From: Chrysoperla carnea
Lineage: Eukaryota > Arthropoda > Insecta > Neuroptera > Chrysopidae
Direction of reading: 5' to 3'
Assembly (NCBI RefSeq): GCF_905475395.1
Contig: NC_058337.1
Coordinates: forward strand, 87,910,368 to 87,974,367
DNA: 64,000 nt
The notes under the pieces are model-generated. The model was not told the origin of the DNA and searched no databases. It saw nothing but the letters and a program-made list of their open reading frames with translations. Below are positions 11,601-24,290 of the stretch, one piece after another (the stretch's first letter is position 1; every line of letters begins with the position of its first letter). The translations under genes were made by a program, and so were the position numbers.

Positions 11601-13070
11601 TACGAACTTGTGTATTTATTTTAGGTGATAATGACATATCAACCAGCAACAAAAACAATACTGCGCCAGAAGTTCCTGCATGCTCTTTACCATTGTTACA
11701 AATATGGCCTAGTCAAGATTCGCCTCGAGGAGAAGCAGATGGGCATAGCTTTATATTTCCACCATGTGAAGGATCCTCACCGAATCAGTGTTATGATATA
11801 GGAATCCAACATGACTCTGGAATTGATTCTGTGCAGGTAATAATAGATTAACTTCAACTTGATTAAACCTAAAAGTTTTCACTTCTTAAGCTTTAAAAAG
11901 AGTCCAGGTAGGTTAGCATGCACATTATGTCTTTTTTAATATAACAAAAACGGTGTTGTTTTTGCTCAAAACGGATATTATAATTAGTCATAAATTTTCT
12001 AAGTAGTGGGTCTCCAAAAATATAGTGTTTTATAAAAAGGTATAAGTGCATAAATGCACACGAACGCTATATACTTGAATATGTATATTAAGAACGCTAC
12101 ACAACGCCATCGATCTTATAGGAAACCGAAGCATTAACTAAAAATAAAATTTACTTTTTAGGCATCACCATCTCCTGGTGCCATAGCACAATGTATTATA
12201 AACCCGCCAACGACCAACACATTAACATCGCCAACTTCCAGTAACACACGTAAACACAGTCTTTCATCACCGACAGCATCAAATATACGTCGGTCCAGTA
12301 ATACACTGTTACATCCAGATCATGCAAGACTGTTACGAATACAACAACAATTACAGCCAACATCACCAGATTATAATACATCCACGGAAGATTTGTCGGA
12401 CTTCCATACAAGTCTTGGATTGTCCACATCGTCAAGTACAACATCATCCCTTACATCTGTAGCAGCAACATCTGTTGCAGTTATTGGTGGCTCAACACGT
12501 TCAACAAATGATTACGATCATCGAAAAAGTTCAATAATGACCACAAGATATTCATTATTTGATGCTTTAGACTTAGAATATGCCTTATTACGAGCGGCAG
12601 CTAGAGGAAGTGTTGGTTCTTATTCGTTGGGTGAATCATTACATAAATTATCATTTACACAAAGTCTAGCATTTCCAGCATTGGCCAGAAGTTTTGCTGG
12701 TAAACGACGTGTATCTGCACAAAGTCAAATTAATCGCCCGTTAAATCCAAATGAAAGTGGGTTGAATACATTTGCGAAAATTGTAACAGCGTTGGTTTTA
12801 GTATTGGTGAGTGTACTAGTTTTCGGTGTGGTTTATAAATTTGTAAGGACGTGAGGGTTACTTTTAACACCAAACAATTCACCGCATGGTTTAATACCAA
12901 GTGTAGCATCATCAGCAGGTAGGGCAGCTCCATTATCATCTCCACCAGTAGCTGGAACAGCCGCACATCTAGTGGCAAAAAAAAGTGCTGAAGAAGTGGT
13001 AAATATGACAAATATCTTATTAAAAGGTTATCGAAGTCAATCAAATAATGCCCTTAATACTCTTCTGTGA
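8641..13070 (+). CDS. Unidentified Ser/Pro-rich protein with one C-terminal membrane segment (three exons)
   Basis: Exon 1 is 8641-8680 (MHKRTLMQKIGIA, donor GCAG|GTGAGT, phase 1). Exon 2 is 11625-11836 (acceptor TTTTAG, donor CAG|GTAATA, phase 0). Exon 3 begins at 12162 (acceptor TTTTTAG). All phases join cleanly. The frame reaches TGA at 12852-12854, giving 314 aa, then stays open for 71 more codons to TGA at 13068-13070. The protein is rich in Ser, Thr, Pro and Gln, with basic RKHS and RRSS patches (possible kinase or 14-3-3 sites), a more ordered stretch with DALDLEYALL and an AAARGSVGSYSLGESLHKL motif around residues 215-245, and a hydrophobic segment at about 291-308 followed by YKFVRT. 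If translation ends at the first TGA, this is a tail-anchored topology. I do not recognise the family. The start is supported by the splice phase but has a poor initiation context (T at -3) and sits in a hairpin. Confidence 0.7.
8642..8663 (+). promoter_or_regulatory. Perfect hairpin overlapping the start codon of the membrane-protein gene
   Basis: The arm TGCATAAGC (8642-8650) and its exact complement GCTTATGCA (8655-8663) flank a GAAC loop. The stem includes the last two bases of the predicted initiator ATG (8641-8643) and all of the next in-frame ATG (8659-8661). In mRNA this would put both candidate start codons in a 9-bp stem. Confidence 0.5.
8681..11624 (+). other. Intron 1 of the Ser/Pro-rich membrane-protein gene
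   Basis: The 2.9-kb intron is bounded by GTGAGT and TTTTAG. It contains no recognisable exon on either strand. It holds a retroelement tail at about 10840-10985 and, at about 11063-11110, a block (GATCGGTACAAAAGCAATAA) whose reverse complement recurs with changes near 18935-19010. Confidence 0.6.
10840..10985. repeat. Retroelement 3' tail fragment
   Basis: The text ATCGGTTCATCCGTTTAGGA, GCTACGAT, then (CAGA)n and (CA)n is the familiar 3' end of non-LTR-type or derived short interspersed elements in many insect genomes. No coding part remains. The class is from memory and not searched. Confidence 0.5.
12855..13070 (+). CDS. In-frame extension downstream of the UGA stop (71 codons)
   Basis: Directly after TGA 12852-12854 the same frame runs open through 71 codons of similar Ser/Pro/Ala-rich composition (PNNSPHGLIPS, SSAGRAAPLSSPPVAG), then a more ordered KKSAEEVVNMTNILLKGYRS end. 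In such AT-rich DNA this length without a stop is unlikely by chance. Explanations: stop-codon readthrough, a single-base TGG-to-TGA change or assembly error, or a tiny intron. Donor GTGAGG at 12851 with acceptors ending at 12901 (51 nt) or 12922 (72 nt) would also keep the frame. If the extension follows the membrane segment it would be lumenal, and NMT is a sequon there. Confidence 0.5.
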   Translation, partial: GLLLTPNNSPHGLIPSVASSAGRAAPLSSPPVAGTAAHLVAKKSAEEVVNMTNILLKGYRSQSNNALNTLL

Positions 13071-15780
13071 TTTTATGTTTAGTTTTAAAATTTTTTGGAT
13101 AAAATATAATGCTTACAAATTTTCCTGTATTAAAAAATTAGACCTCTGAATATTTTATGAAACAAGTTTAATTTTTAAAAGCTAATGAATATGAAATATA
13201 TTTTAAATATATTAAGTATATAAGCCATAAAGCTAAAATTTATTTATTGTTAGATATAATCCATTTCCCCTATGAGGGTATGACCACCTGTGGAGGTATA
13301 TTAGTGTAGATATAATGAAAGAAAACAAAATTGTTCGGTATTCCACAAAAACGTGCCCCAAGCTCACTCGAATTTTTTACGCTTCCTAGGGCATAACAGG
13401 GCTCAAGTCCATATATCGGGATGAAATTTGAATGATTGGTATAAATTAAAAAATAACAACATTTAATCAAAATCACTAAAAGAAAAATTTCCTATCCTGT
13501 TACTCGACAAAGTAAAATAGGTATTTGAAATCTTGTAGTGGTATTTTTTGTTTTACACAAATTCAATACCTAGATAAAGTGATAAAAAATTGATATTTCA
13601 AGTATTAAATAAAAATAATAAAACAAACACAAAAATAAGAGAAAATCAATTAGTTTTAACTCATTCCGAAAATCACACCGTTATCTAGCAAAAATCAGCT
13701 TTGGGCATAAGTTTGGGAGTCAAAATTATCATTAAATAAGCTTCGTGAGATGGTATATCTAATCTTTATTGCAATATCATGTATTCATAAAACCATTTGC
13801 AGACAAAAGTTTAACGTTGTCAAAATAAAACATAAATGTAAGCCGTAGATTTTATATTAAGACGAAGTATATGAGATTAATGTTTGTTTCGACATTTCAT
13901 AGTCATTATTAGTCGTACAATATCAGAATATATATTAGATAATTAGTTAAATTATAATTAATTAATTATTAATGATGAATTATCATTTCATCTAATTTAC
14001 CTGATTGCATAAAATCATTTTTATTAATTGCCTTTAAATTGTTAATATCACACTTGTACATTCAATAAGTCCCATTTTTTGTTTTTCAATTTGCAACAAT
14101 TTTATTTCTAAAGATTTATGCATAGGATAGGTTTTGTCAAAACTCAAAATCGTCCTTTCTTTAGTCCACTATGCTCGTAGTCTAGCTATTTGAATAAGAA
14201 ACCTGAATGCCCACATTGTTATCGATTGTCTTAAAATATTTTTTTAACGAAAATTATTAGGGATTTTACTTGTTTTCCCATGATACAAACGAGTAAGATG
14301 ACATAAGCCTAAAAGCTTTCATATACAATCGTATACATATCATTATTTTCCAATTTTTGTTTGCCTGTTTTCAAATTCCATTATGTTATCAGATAATTGA
14401 TGTCCTAAATTTTGATTGTCATCAAAACCAAAACTATAGACATAATTCACCCCTTAAGGTAGTACTATCGGTAATAGACTTTGCATTCAGAATTAAATGA
14501 AACTTAACATAGTTGTCCATAATTATATCATAATTAACCAGTTAAATTTTTAGGCGCCTTCAGCGAACTGAACTACTATTTCTTATAGATTTTGACATGC
14601 GGAATACAGTCGATAAAATTTTATTTATGTAGAAAAATCTGATTTGTATATTTTTATTAATTGATAATTTATTTATTTTAATTAAATCTTGAAAAAAGTC
14701 GATTTTATTTTCATTATACAAGTATATGTTGACGTAGGTTTGAAGCACTTAGCAAACCTCTTTGGTTAAAGGGGAAGAACAGCTGTTTCAGATGCCATCA
14801 AACAATTTATATAAATAAATTATTTCATCAATTTTTCCACTTTTATAGAGTCAATCCTGTGAGCCAAATTCAAATTCAGCAAATCAAAATCTACATGAAA
14901 TGTTTTGGGTCAGCATGAATGACATAAAAATATTTAAAATCCTGACGAGTAACCTAGACTTTATTTATGTCTGGAAAATATCCTATTTCGTTAACAAACG
15001 ACAAAAATATTTCATGACAAACTTTAAACAGTGTGAGACAATTTTCTTAAGCAGTGTGTATTATATTATTTTAAACCAATTAAATTAATTAAAAGATCCA
15101 ATAATTAATCCTAATGATTTATACTTTATTTCAAAACACTTCTTACACATAGTGGCTTATCCACTAAAATAAAAAACAAAATTAAAAAGTATCGATTGTG
15201 GTCCTTAATCGCTAAAAATTTTGTTTATAAATATCTTTTTTTACTGTCCCTATAATCAAAAATAAAATTAAAAAACAATCGCCAAAATTAAACGCACACC
15301 AAAGAAGATTATTTCAAAAACAATAAAAAGCAATTTTCTTATTGGTCGTAGCTGCAAATAAATATATTTATACAATAAATGTTTTAAATAAAGCGATTCT
15401 ACGAAACTTGAATATGCTCATTCTATTGAACTTATTTAGAAATGTAAATAATTATTTTATGTTTGATAAATAGATAATTGTTTTGATTTAAATGCGTCAA
15501 GTTCTAAAAAAAAATTTAATGAATACAAATATACAAAGTGCCTAAAAAGGTCTGGAATTTAAACAAAATTAATATATAAAAATTTTAATCACAATAAAAA
15601 GAAGAAAAAAAAACTAAAGAACATTTAAGACAATATGCTAAACAATATTATAACCTTCAAAAATAAAAACCCAAAGAAAACACTTAATGAAATCATTACA
15701 GTTCGATATCTGTTCCAATTATAATAAAACTATCCCAAAAACCATAAAAATATTATTATAAGTAAGGTATATGCAGTTCA
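13071..15780. other. Non-coding stretch after the membrane-protein gene
   Basis: This holds the 3' flank of the preceding gene (ATAAAATATAA-type signals near 13100, AATAAA-type runs near 13610) and then AT-rich DNA without a supportable gene. Nothing repeated or structured was noticed beyond simple AT runs. Confidence 0.5.
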
Positions 15781-15789
15781 AAACACAAG

Positions 15790-16014
15790 CTTTATATTCA
15801 GATATTTTCCGGGATGCGCCAGATGCCAAAATAAACTACAAACCAGAAGTACAACTAGCCAACCTGTGAAGCGGTCTTTCTTCAAAAGTAAATGGTTCAG
15901 ACCAAAGTTGTTCGTATCAAATATTGGCATCTTATACGCACCTTGGATAAGGCCTTGACCTTGAATCTCAGGTAAGGATCCACTAGATTCCGTTACAGAT
16001 AAGAGTTAGTCACT
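15790..16014 (-). pseudogene. Possible orphan terminal exon or gene fragment with a C-terminal hydrophobic segment
   Basis: On the minus strand a frame opens after TAA near 16014 and reads LLSVTESSGSLPEIQGQG, continues with a KMPIFDTNNFGLNHLLLKK part, then DRFTGWLVVLLVCSLFWHL and AHPGKYL, and ends in a stop near 15790. The composition is protein-like (many Gly, Pro, Asn, Trp, Phe), unlike surrounding chance frames. There is no convincing upstream partner exon; a weak acceptor CCTGAG lies at the start. A decayed copy of its N-terminal part lies in opposite orientation at 16110-16200. It may be a transposed gene fragment, a transposon-borne exon or the last exon of a distant gene. I do not recognise the family. 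Confidence 0.3.
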
Positions 16015-16200
16015 CATCACCAAATGAAGGTAAAAATTCGAAAAAATGGCAAACAAAATGTATTAGTATTTTCATAAGGAACAACTTTCTAATTTAAAGT
16101 TTTCGTCTATCTCTTATCTGTAACAAAATCTAGTATGCCTTGAACTGGCATTCAAAGTCCAGATCCAATTCATGGTGAGATGCCCACTTTTGATACGAAC
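15910..16200. repeat. Inverted repeat, arms of about 95 bp
   Basis: The arm 15910-16005 (from GTTCGTATCAAA to GTTACAGATAAGAG) is matched in reverse complement by 16110-16200 (CTCTTATCTGTAAC to TTTGATACGAAC), with mismatches and small indels in the middle and a spacer of about 104 bp. Both arms carry the same recognisable peptide remnant, intact only in the left (minus-strand) copy. Confidence 0.65.
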
Positions 16201-16389
16201 ATACGAACATTTTATAAAATTTGAGAAGGCTGAGTGATCATTATGATGACGCATGTTTCGAAAATATCTAAAAATAATTTATATTTCGCACATATCTTAC
16301 TTAATTATATCATAATCAGTAAATAACAGTTAATAATTTTTGTATTTTACTTTTGATATACAAAATCTTTCCTTTGATTCTGGCGATTC

Positions 16390-16671
16390 AGATCACGACA
16401 TGAAGGTAATAAATTTCGGAATTATTTTTGATTTGGTCAATTTAATTATAAAAATATTGGGTAAATTCTTGTCTGCGGGTTGCTTATGAAAATATAGCCG
16501 CAAAAATTGTTAATTTTTTAATAAGAAAATGTTAAATATATAATATGTAAAATATCATTTTGAGAGATCACGACATCAAGGCAATAAATTTCGGAATTAT
16601 TTTTGATTTGGTCAATTTAATTATTAAAATATTGGGTTAATTCTTGTCTGCGGGTTGCCTATGAAATATAA
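16390..16671. repeat. Direct duplication, two copies of about 105 bp
   Basis: The copies are about 16390-16496 and 16565-16671 (period about 175 bp), sharing AGATCACGACAT, ATAAATTTCGGAATTATTTT, TTTGGTCAATTTAATTAT, AAAATATTGGGT and TCTTGTCTGCGGGTTGC with only a handful of differences. The 68 bp between them is not repeated. There is no coding content. Confidence 0.85.
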
Positions 16672-19600
16672 ACTCATATTTTTAACAAAATGAAGGTAAT
16701 AGGGGAAAGTGTAGTACCTGGATTCAAAACTCATGTTTTTTGTGAATGGAATGTGAATCTCTTTTATAGCTATTCTCGAATGAAATGCATTTTTTTCGAT
16801 TTATATACAGAACCAAAGTATTAAAAGAACATTTTTATAACACAAAATTTTACCAAAATTTCAAACACCTGTATTTCTGCAAAAAATCATCGAATTACGA
16901 ACAACTATAGCTCATTTGAAAACTTGTATTTTCTAGTTTTGGAATCAATTACTCAAAATTTTTATCACCCCTTGCCGCTTTGCACGGAGGGTGGGAAGGC
17001 TGGTTTAAAAATGGTTTTACCTCAAATTTTTAAGACCACTCGAAGCTTGTTTATTTTTCTTGAAAATGAGCTAAAAAAAGTTTCGAGCTCATACGAGCTT
17101 TTTGGATCAAGATATTTGCTTTCCAAGCAAAATTGACACTTCTGGATTAAAAATCCTGTATATAATCTGAAATAATCACCGCACTGATATTTGTCTGATA
17201 TCATTTGAAAACTGAAAGCCTTTGCATATTGTTTTGTAAAAAAATTTTCACGATGAATCTTTTCAAACCCTACCTTCTCAAAATTTTACGTTATGTTTAA
17301 AACTAAGATTTTGATTTTGAAACGCTAAAATACTTTATTTGCACTTTACTTGAAAACAAATTTAAATGAATAATTTTCTTCCCTATCGCCTTCTATAGTA
17401 GGTAAACTTTGTCTTCATATAGTTCCTATCTCATAGATAGCAATATCGTTATAAAAATTAGAGAATTAATTAAGGTATGCATTGTACTCTTCGTACTACA
17501 TCTTACCGTTATATTTACTTAAAGATGACAGTTCCTGATATATACATTTTTTAAGTTCCAAAATATTTCAGAATATTTTAGAATAAATAACTGAGAAGGA
17601 AGCTTATCGCTAAGTAAAGCTCTATTTGTTGCACTCTTAAACTGAATATTAAAACGATTAATTTTAGTCATTTTGAAAAACATGAAAGCAGAAAATTTCG
17701 GAAATTTTACCATTATTAGCATGGTAACTATTTTCATGCATCAAAGTTCATTTTATCATATTCTCACCTTTTATAAAAATAATATAGGCAACTCAAAAGT
17801 AAACCATACAAATTGCTTCAATTTTTGCCATTTAATTTATTTTTAAGTATTCAGTCTTCTTTGGTCAGTCTATTCAATTAATTTCTATACCTGGAATACG
17901 AAGACACAATTAAAAAACAATTAGCCAATGAATGTCGTTATCTGAAATAAGCCTTGACTTATCGGATTGAATATAATAATTTATCTTTAAATCGAAAACA
18001 TTAATTTGTATTTATAACCAAAAAGTTTTCGAATATTTTTTTCAAAAAACTTACGCTTACTATAAATATAGTGTACAATAAATAAATGTGTGTCTCAAAG
18101 TTTTTGAAAAGCACCTTTATTTGTGATATTCGTTGCACATTTGATTGGTAGATTTTCTCACTATCGATACATATACAGGCTCTTGTGATTTAAAAAATAC
18201 ACGCTTGATGAAATTTTTTGTGATACGTTTTATCGAATTATTACATGCCGTTAATCGTTATTATTGCGAACGTGTTAATAAAAAAACTTTTTTAATAAAT
18301 ATTTTACCTTATATTAAATTATTTTAAAAGAAAATGTTTTCCAAAAATTTTCTTCCAAATATATATTTCACTTCTTGTGCCTCCAAACTTTTTATAATTT
18401 ATTTATCTATACATTTGTATTATATATGCGATGCTTTTAAGCTTTTATTGAACGAAAGCTCTGGAGAAAGTTGCTGGCGAAAATCAGTAAAATAAGTTTT
18501 AAGTATATATAATTAATAAATTATAATACCCTGCATATGCTTTATTGTTACGCGTACAAGTCAATCATATTATTATACAAACAGATGGGAAATGAAATGT
18601 TTCTTTCCTATTTGATATGCTTAACGCTTTAATTAGTTTGCTGAAGTTCAAGTTACGAATTTTATAAAAATAAACGAATTATTGTTAAAATTTATGACCA
18701 AAATATTTTTTGAAAAATAAGTACGATTTTAAATTTCACAAAATTGTATACGCAGGGCGTGTAAATTTACATTGGTTGGCAAAACAAATATGACATATTT
18801 AAAAATAAGAAAAAATTTTATTATTAAGAATCAATCTGGGATTTCAAAAATAATCAAATATTTTCAGAAATAAATTCAGTTATTTTTCATTTTTTAATAG
18901 TTTAACTCAGTCACCTTTTTAGCGAATTGCCGAAGGAAATGGAGCTATTGCTTTTGTACTGATGATGGAATTTTGGAAAAATTTCTTCAAATTTTTATCG
19001 ATCCTATCTAAAAGACTTCAAAACTGACCAGCATTATACATATGTATCTATACGTTTGTGTCTGTAACCTCTCTAGAAGGCGGCAATTTAAGTCCGATTT
19101 GAATAAAATTTGATATCAAGAAGGTTTTTGGTATATGAAAGTTCAAGTTCATTAATGAGAAAAATCGACAGATAAACAAGAGTTGGGGAGATGCGCAAAT
19201 ACAAAATTTTGAATTTTTTCAAAATAAATATATTTTTGTGTATGATCAGTTTTAAGCAATAAAACACTCTTGTGATTTTTTTTTCTAGACGCTTAGTTTT
19301 TGAAATAAAAATTCTTGAAATGCAATATCTCTCTAAAAATGCAATATTCGATTTTAAGAAAAATGTGTTATTTTTTAAATTTCTGAGGGAATTCGCTTAG
19401 TTAACGTAGCTCCTGCGCTATGAATTTTTTCTACGTTCGGAATACTTTATTAAATTACAGACTGAAAGACAATTCAGAGTCTTTATGTATTTATTTAATC
19501 CTCCATTTTTATTTTCTGGTCTTTCATCAGAAAGAAAAAAGTTTGCAAAATGTGAAAAAACAATTTTGATAGTTTTTTTTTATAAGAATAACGTATACAA

Positions 19601-22600
19601 ATATTTTGCCTGAAATCCACTGGAAATTATGTTTCATTTACGTACTTAAATTATAATATTTGTGTCTGTTTATAGTGCCGACCAGTGTGTCAAAATTTAT
19701 TGTAATTGTTCACACATAAATTAATTAAGTAATAATTGTAAATTAATAATGATAATTATTATTATTAATATTTAGTAATATTTTAAACAAAATGCACTTT
19801 AATGTGAATTTTTGATATAATATTTATTCTATATTTTTGTACACTTTATTATTGTTAATTATTGAGAATTTATTAATATGAAGAAAAAAACACAATTTTA
19901 CGAATAAAAATGAATACAAAATTAAAAATATCGATTTCAAAATATCATAATTTGTTGTGATTTTTTTATGATTTTTAAAACTATATGTGTTTTATTGTCT
20001 GTTTAAAATAATTATTAGCTAAATAATATATAATAAATGTAGATTTTCTATTAAACTAGACGAAATTATACTTTATATTAGTTGGTATAAATAGAAATTC
20101 TTAAAATATGCTAAAAGATCATAATTCAAAACGAATTTTATACATTTTTGCTCATTATTTCAAAAGTTTACATTTTTCGAAATGAATAAAATTTACAATA
20201 ATAATGCAGGATTGTTAATAGAAGTCACTGGATACGTGATTGGTACACTGGAAATAAAACACGTCAGAGAGGATAATTTTCTTTCATTAATTACTCAATT
20301 TTCTTTCGTGATAACGATGAGGTTCATTATATTATTAAAAGGAATAGAGCCAGGTATCAAATTTCTAAATTTTATTATTTTCTGAATGATTATTTTAAAG
20401 ATTTTCCAGTGAGGAATAATTTATGAGGAACATAATTTTCGGCTCATTATATATCAAGATACTCAAAATAATTTCCCTCGTAAATTTGGGAATGAGCCAA
20501 ATTCTTGAATTTAAAATTTCCTGACTATAAAAAGTAATAAGGGTGGTTTTTCTTTTATGCTCAAAGAAAGAGCAAAAATTTTTGTATGATTTTCAGATAT
20601 TTTATGAACGAGTCAGACCCACGCACCGTTTCGGGCAATCACTTTCAAATTTGATCACACTTTGAACAGCACGGTTTATTGAAAGGGGCAGCACTCATAA
20701 GGTTTTTAAAAGATTGGAAAATCGAGTAATCTTCTGACGCCAATATTTGGAGATCATGACCCAACCTGGACTCGAGATCTTTACTAAGCTTTTAAAGGAA
20801 AGATATAATAAAAATTATTTGAAAATATAAAAAAATATGTGTTCGCGTCTTTGAGGGACTCTCTAAGACTTTATTTTAAAGTAGGTATAGGTACACTTGT
20901 CAGTTGTCACCTATTTTGATTTCATGTTTTACAGGACACATTGAAGAGTTTACAATTAATTCAATTGAGTTTAACATTCACTACCGTCAGCCATGTCTTG
21001 ATAAAATGCCGTATCAGTAAAAAAATTTAATTCTATTATTTACTATATCTCTGCACTATACAAAGTTATAAATTTTGCAAGATATACAAAAACCGTTTAT
21101 CAAAGCACGATAGAATACTTCAGATGCAAAATCCGTTTTTGAAAACAACAGTAAATCAAAACACTTAAAAACCTGTACCAAAAATGTCAACAAACACTTT
21201 TGCATATTGTAGTTCATTATTTGCATATTGTAGTACAGATCCATTTTCTACTTTATCTAGAAAAATTCTACATGCGTCTCGAAATTATAACAATTTTCTT
21301 TCTAATCGCCGTGTCAATCGATTACATGATCGCAATCAATTATCTGGCATGACTTGTGTATAAGCGCACTAAAACAAAAATAAATATTTAGTGTGGCTTT
21401 GTAAAATAAACTCCTTTGTTAGCTAACAGTGACTTCTAAACAACTCCTAAATACAATTTAAAAAAATTTGTAGTGTCAAATATTAAATTTAATTTATGTA
21501 AGTTTTTAAAAAGCTCAAGTTCCTATTTTTCTCTTATTCAAAATACAAATTCACTGCAACGAATTTTTCAAGTTTTAATCATACTATGCTATTGCTATTC
21601 TCATTTCACATAAACTCATCTCACTTTATCAGTTATCATGCAAAATACAATGAATCAAATTAATTAAGTTTAATTATTACATATCAGGAATACGGGTAAC
21701 ACCGAACTAAAATAGGAATGTTAATTATAAATTAACACAAACAAATTGAAATAGGAACTTGAACTAAATAATTAATTTGAAAATTAAAATAAAAAATACA
21801 TTTTTAAATGGCAAAAGAAAAGTAGACATAAGTTCGAGTGTAAGAACGTAAGATAAATGTATATATTTTAGGCTCTTAAGTATTTTATTTGAACTAATTA
21901 TACATTGAATTAAATATTGTCTTCTCATTTAATGAAGTACGCTCCAAAATGAGAAAGACTAAATTTTTATAAATGGAAAACGTATTTCAGAAAAATCTGT
22001 TTGTATGAATTGAATATCTTTTTGAACTTGAAAAAACAAACGGGATCGAAGCCAATCAAATGAGCTAATTGTATTAATATTTTATGGACCTGATACATAG
22101 TTTACACAGCCTCGTGGATAATGAATTTATGATTTTTATTTGGGGTTTTAATTGAAGTTTTCTCTTTGTTAAAACACCCAATAATTTATGAATTCTTATT
22201 TAAATTTGTATTCAAGTCCAGAGAACATTTAAAGATCGGCCCGATCCTGAACGCAAACAATGAATACGTTTTCTTTTAAAACTTTTAAAATAATTTTGAT
22301 TTGCCTTGTTCGAATATGAACATGTCCTTATAAAAATGTCTTTAGAATAGATTTATCTATAGTCTATATAAAATTTTAGCAATAATATGATTTGAAATTT
22401 TAATTTCCAATTTAAATGTTAAACAACTTAAATTTTATAAAACAATTTTAATCATCTAAACATACTATTAAGTAATTATACATAAAACAAAATAGTTTAA
22501 ACAATATAGTTACAATAAATAATACAAAATTTGTAATTTATTTTTTTACAATACAAATTTTACTCTTCCAATAATAGATAATTAATTTAGTCTAGAAGGA

Positions 22601-23830
22601 AATCATTCATTCATCAACGCGTTTTAAGATTGAGAGATAATTCCGGCAATTAAACTCGGATAATAATATTACTCACTTTGGATTAATCGGCGATCCCAGA
22701 TCCATACATTGGGCATACTTCTACTTTATATGCAATGTCTTCAAAGTTATTTCTGCTAACCGAGCTGTTTAAGGGCATATTCTTAAGAGTATAACGTTTA
22801 AAAATATTCAAAAAAATAGATTTTTCAAATTTTTAGACCAGAATACAGCTTTAATAAAATGGAGGATAAATTATATTAAAGCATTCTGTTGCAATAACAA
22901 TGAGAGGCTTTTCTTAAGATAGTTATTCTATATCTTAAGCAAAAGTAATGTTAATGCAATAGACATCTAATGGGCAGCACACAGGACCACATGTACCGTT
23001 TTTAACGGAACTGTTCCTTTTTTGTAACTCCGTTTCGGTGTCCCTAAGAGAAGTTTCGGAATGCAGAATTGTTCAGTTTTCAGTTAAGAGTTTACACCGA
23101 TCGATTTATAATTGAATACTTTACAATGTAGCGATTAACAATTTAATTTTTGATGAAGAGTGTTATTTTTTCAAAAATCATATTTAGAAGGTTGAGTGAG
23201 TAATTTCAAGTATGTAGTAACTCAATAATTTAGAGTATGCATGGGCTAAACCAAAAAACACTGTCCACCAAATCATTAAAAACTGCCTAGTGGCATCAAA
23301 TTCTAAATTTTGACAATGTCCCAGTTTTAGTAAAAATAGTCGTTAATGACACCGATGTTAAAAAGCGACTTAAATAAATAATCAATCAATCAAAAATGGT
23401 TTGGCAAAAAGCAATTTTGATCGAAAATTTTAATTTCCTCTTAGATCTAAATTTAAAACAATAATACTCAAATAAAAATAGAGATCATTCACATTTTTAA
23501 TTTTTAGTAGTAGGAACAAATAATTCTTTAATTTAATCATTTATTGCAACAAAAGAAGCGATTTTAAAAAGTGAGCTAAATATAAACAAATTTTAATTTA
23601 AATCTTTAATATTTTGTCTTTAAGTTGACCAAGAACAACAAGACACATTTGTATATATCAAAAAAATCATACCATTTTTCTAATCCTTAATTTTTTATCG
23701 AGGAAAAATTGCTGTAAAAAGTGGCCTAAGAATTTCAATCTACCTCACATAAAGTAACTTTTGATATTATACAAAAATTCAAATCAAAGAGTAAACTGTG
23801 TTGTCTAATAAGTTGTCTATATAGTAGAGT
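16672..23830. other. Gene-poor intergenic stretch
   Basis: No credible gene was found. Short frames are interrupted and AT-driven. A retroelement-like segment runs at about 18910-19110: AATTGCCGAAGGAAATGG, then GAGCTATTGCTTTTGTACTG, GATCCTATCTAAAAG, and later AAGGCGGCAATTTAAGTCCG. Part of it is the reverse complement of sequence near 11063-11110 in intron 1 of the membrane-protein gene. Otherwise I see AT-rich DNA only. Confidence 0.5.
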
Positions 23831-23837
23831 AAAAGAT

Positions 23838-24290
23838 GTTACAAAAATCGGCTAATAAAGAAAAATGAAAGAAACCGCTCGCATTTTTCTAAAACCTCAT
23901 GGAATGTGTTTTTTAGGTGTCAAATATCATTAGTAACGCATCAGTTCGTGGTTCAAATGTTTCTATTTGTTAATAAACAATAAATATTTAATTCAAAGAA
24001 ACGATCAATGTTAAAGTAACTTAAAAATTAGTAATTAGGCAACTTGTGTAACGTAAATGTTAAGTGTTTGTCAAATAATCGAAAACTATAATGCAAGTAT
24101 AACGTATATGTATTTCAAGTTGCCTATTAATTAATTTTGTAAGTCACTTTAACGTTTCATTGAATTACAATTTATTGTTTATTAACAAATAGAAATATTT
24201 ACGCCACTAACTCATGCATTTAGAGGTTTTAGCAAAATGCGAACGATTTCTTTCATTTTCCTCTATTAGTAACATTTTTAACTGTACTAA
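23838..24290. mobile_element. Large foldback (long inverted repeat) element
   Basis: The left arm (about 23838-24054) and right arm (about 24100-24290) are near-complementary. Examples are ATGAAAGAAACCGCTCGCAT against ATGCGAACGATTTCTTTCAT, and CTATTTGTTAATAAACAATA against TATTGTTTATTAACAAATAG, an exact 20-bp match. The arms differ by several indels. There is no ORF. It looks like a MITE or foldback element; its precise ends and target-site duplication were not resolved. Confidence 0.75.

Noticed and set aside
12196-13044. Minus-strand frames at 12196-12447 and 12730-13044
   Set aside because: They are antisense to exon 3 of the membrane-protein gene. The plus strand has the splice-consistent frame and composition.
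20182-20385. 67-codon plus-strand frame
   Set aside because: It has no signal, domain or neighbouring exon. It is typical of random frames in AT-rich DNA.
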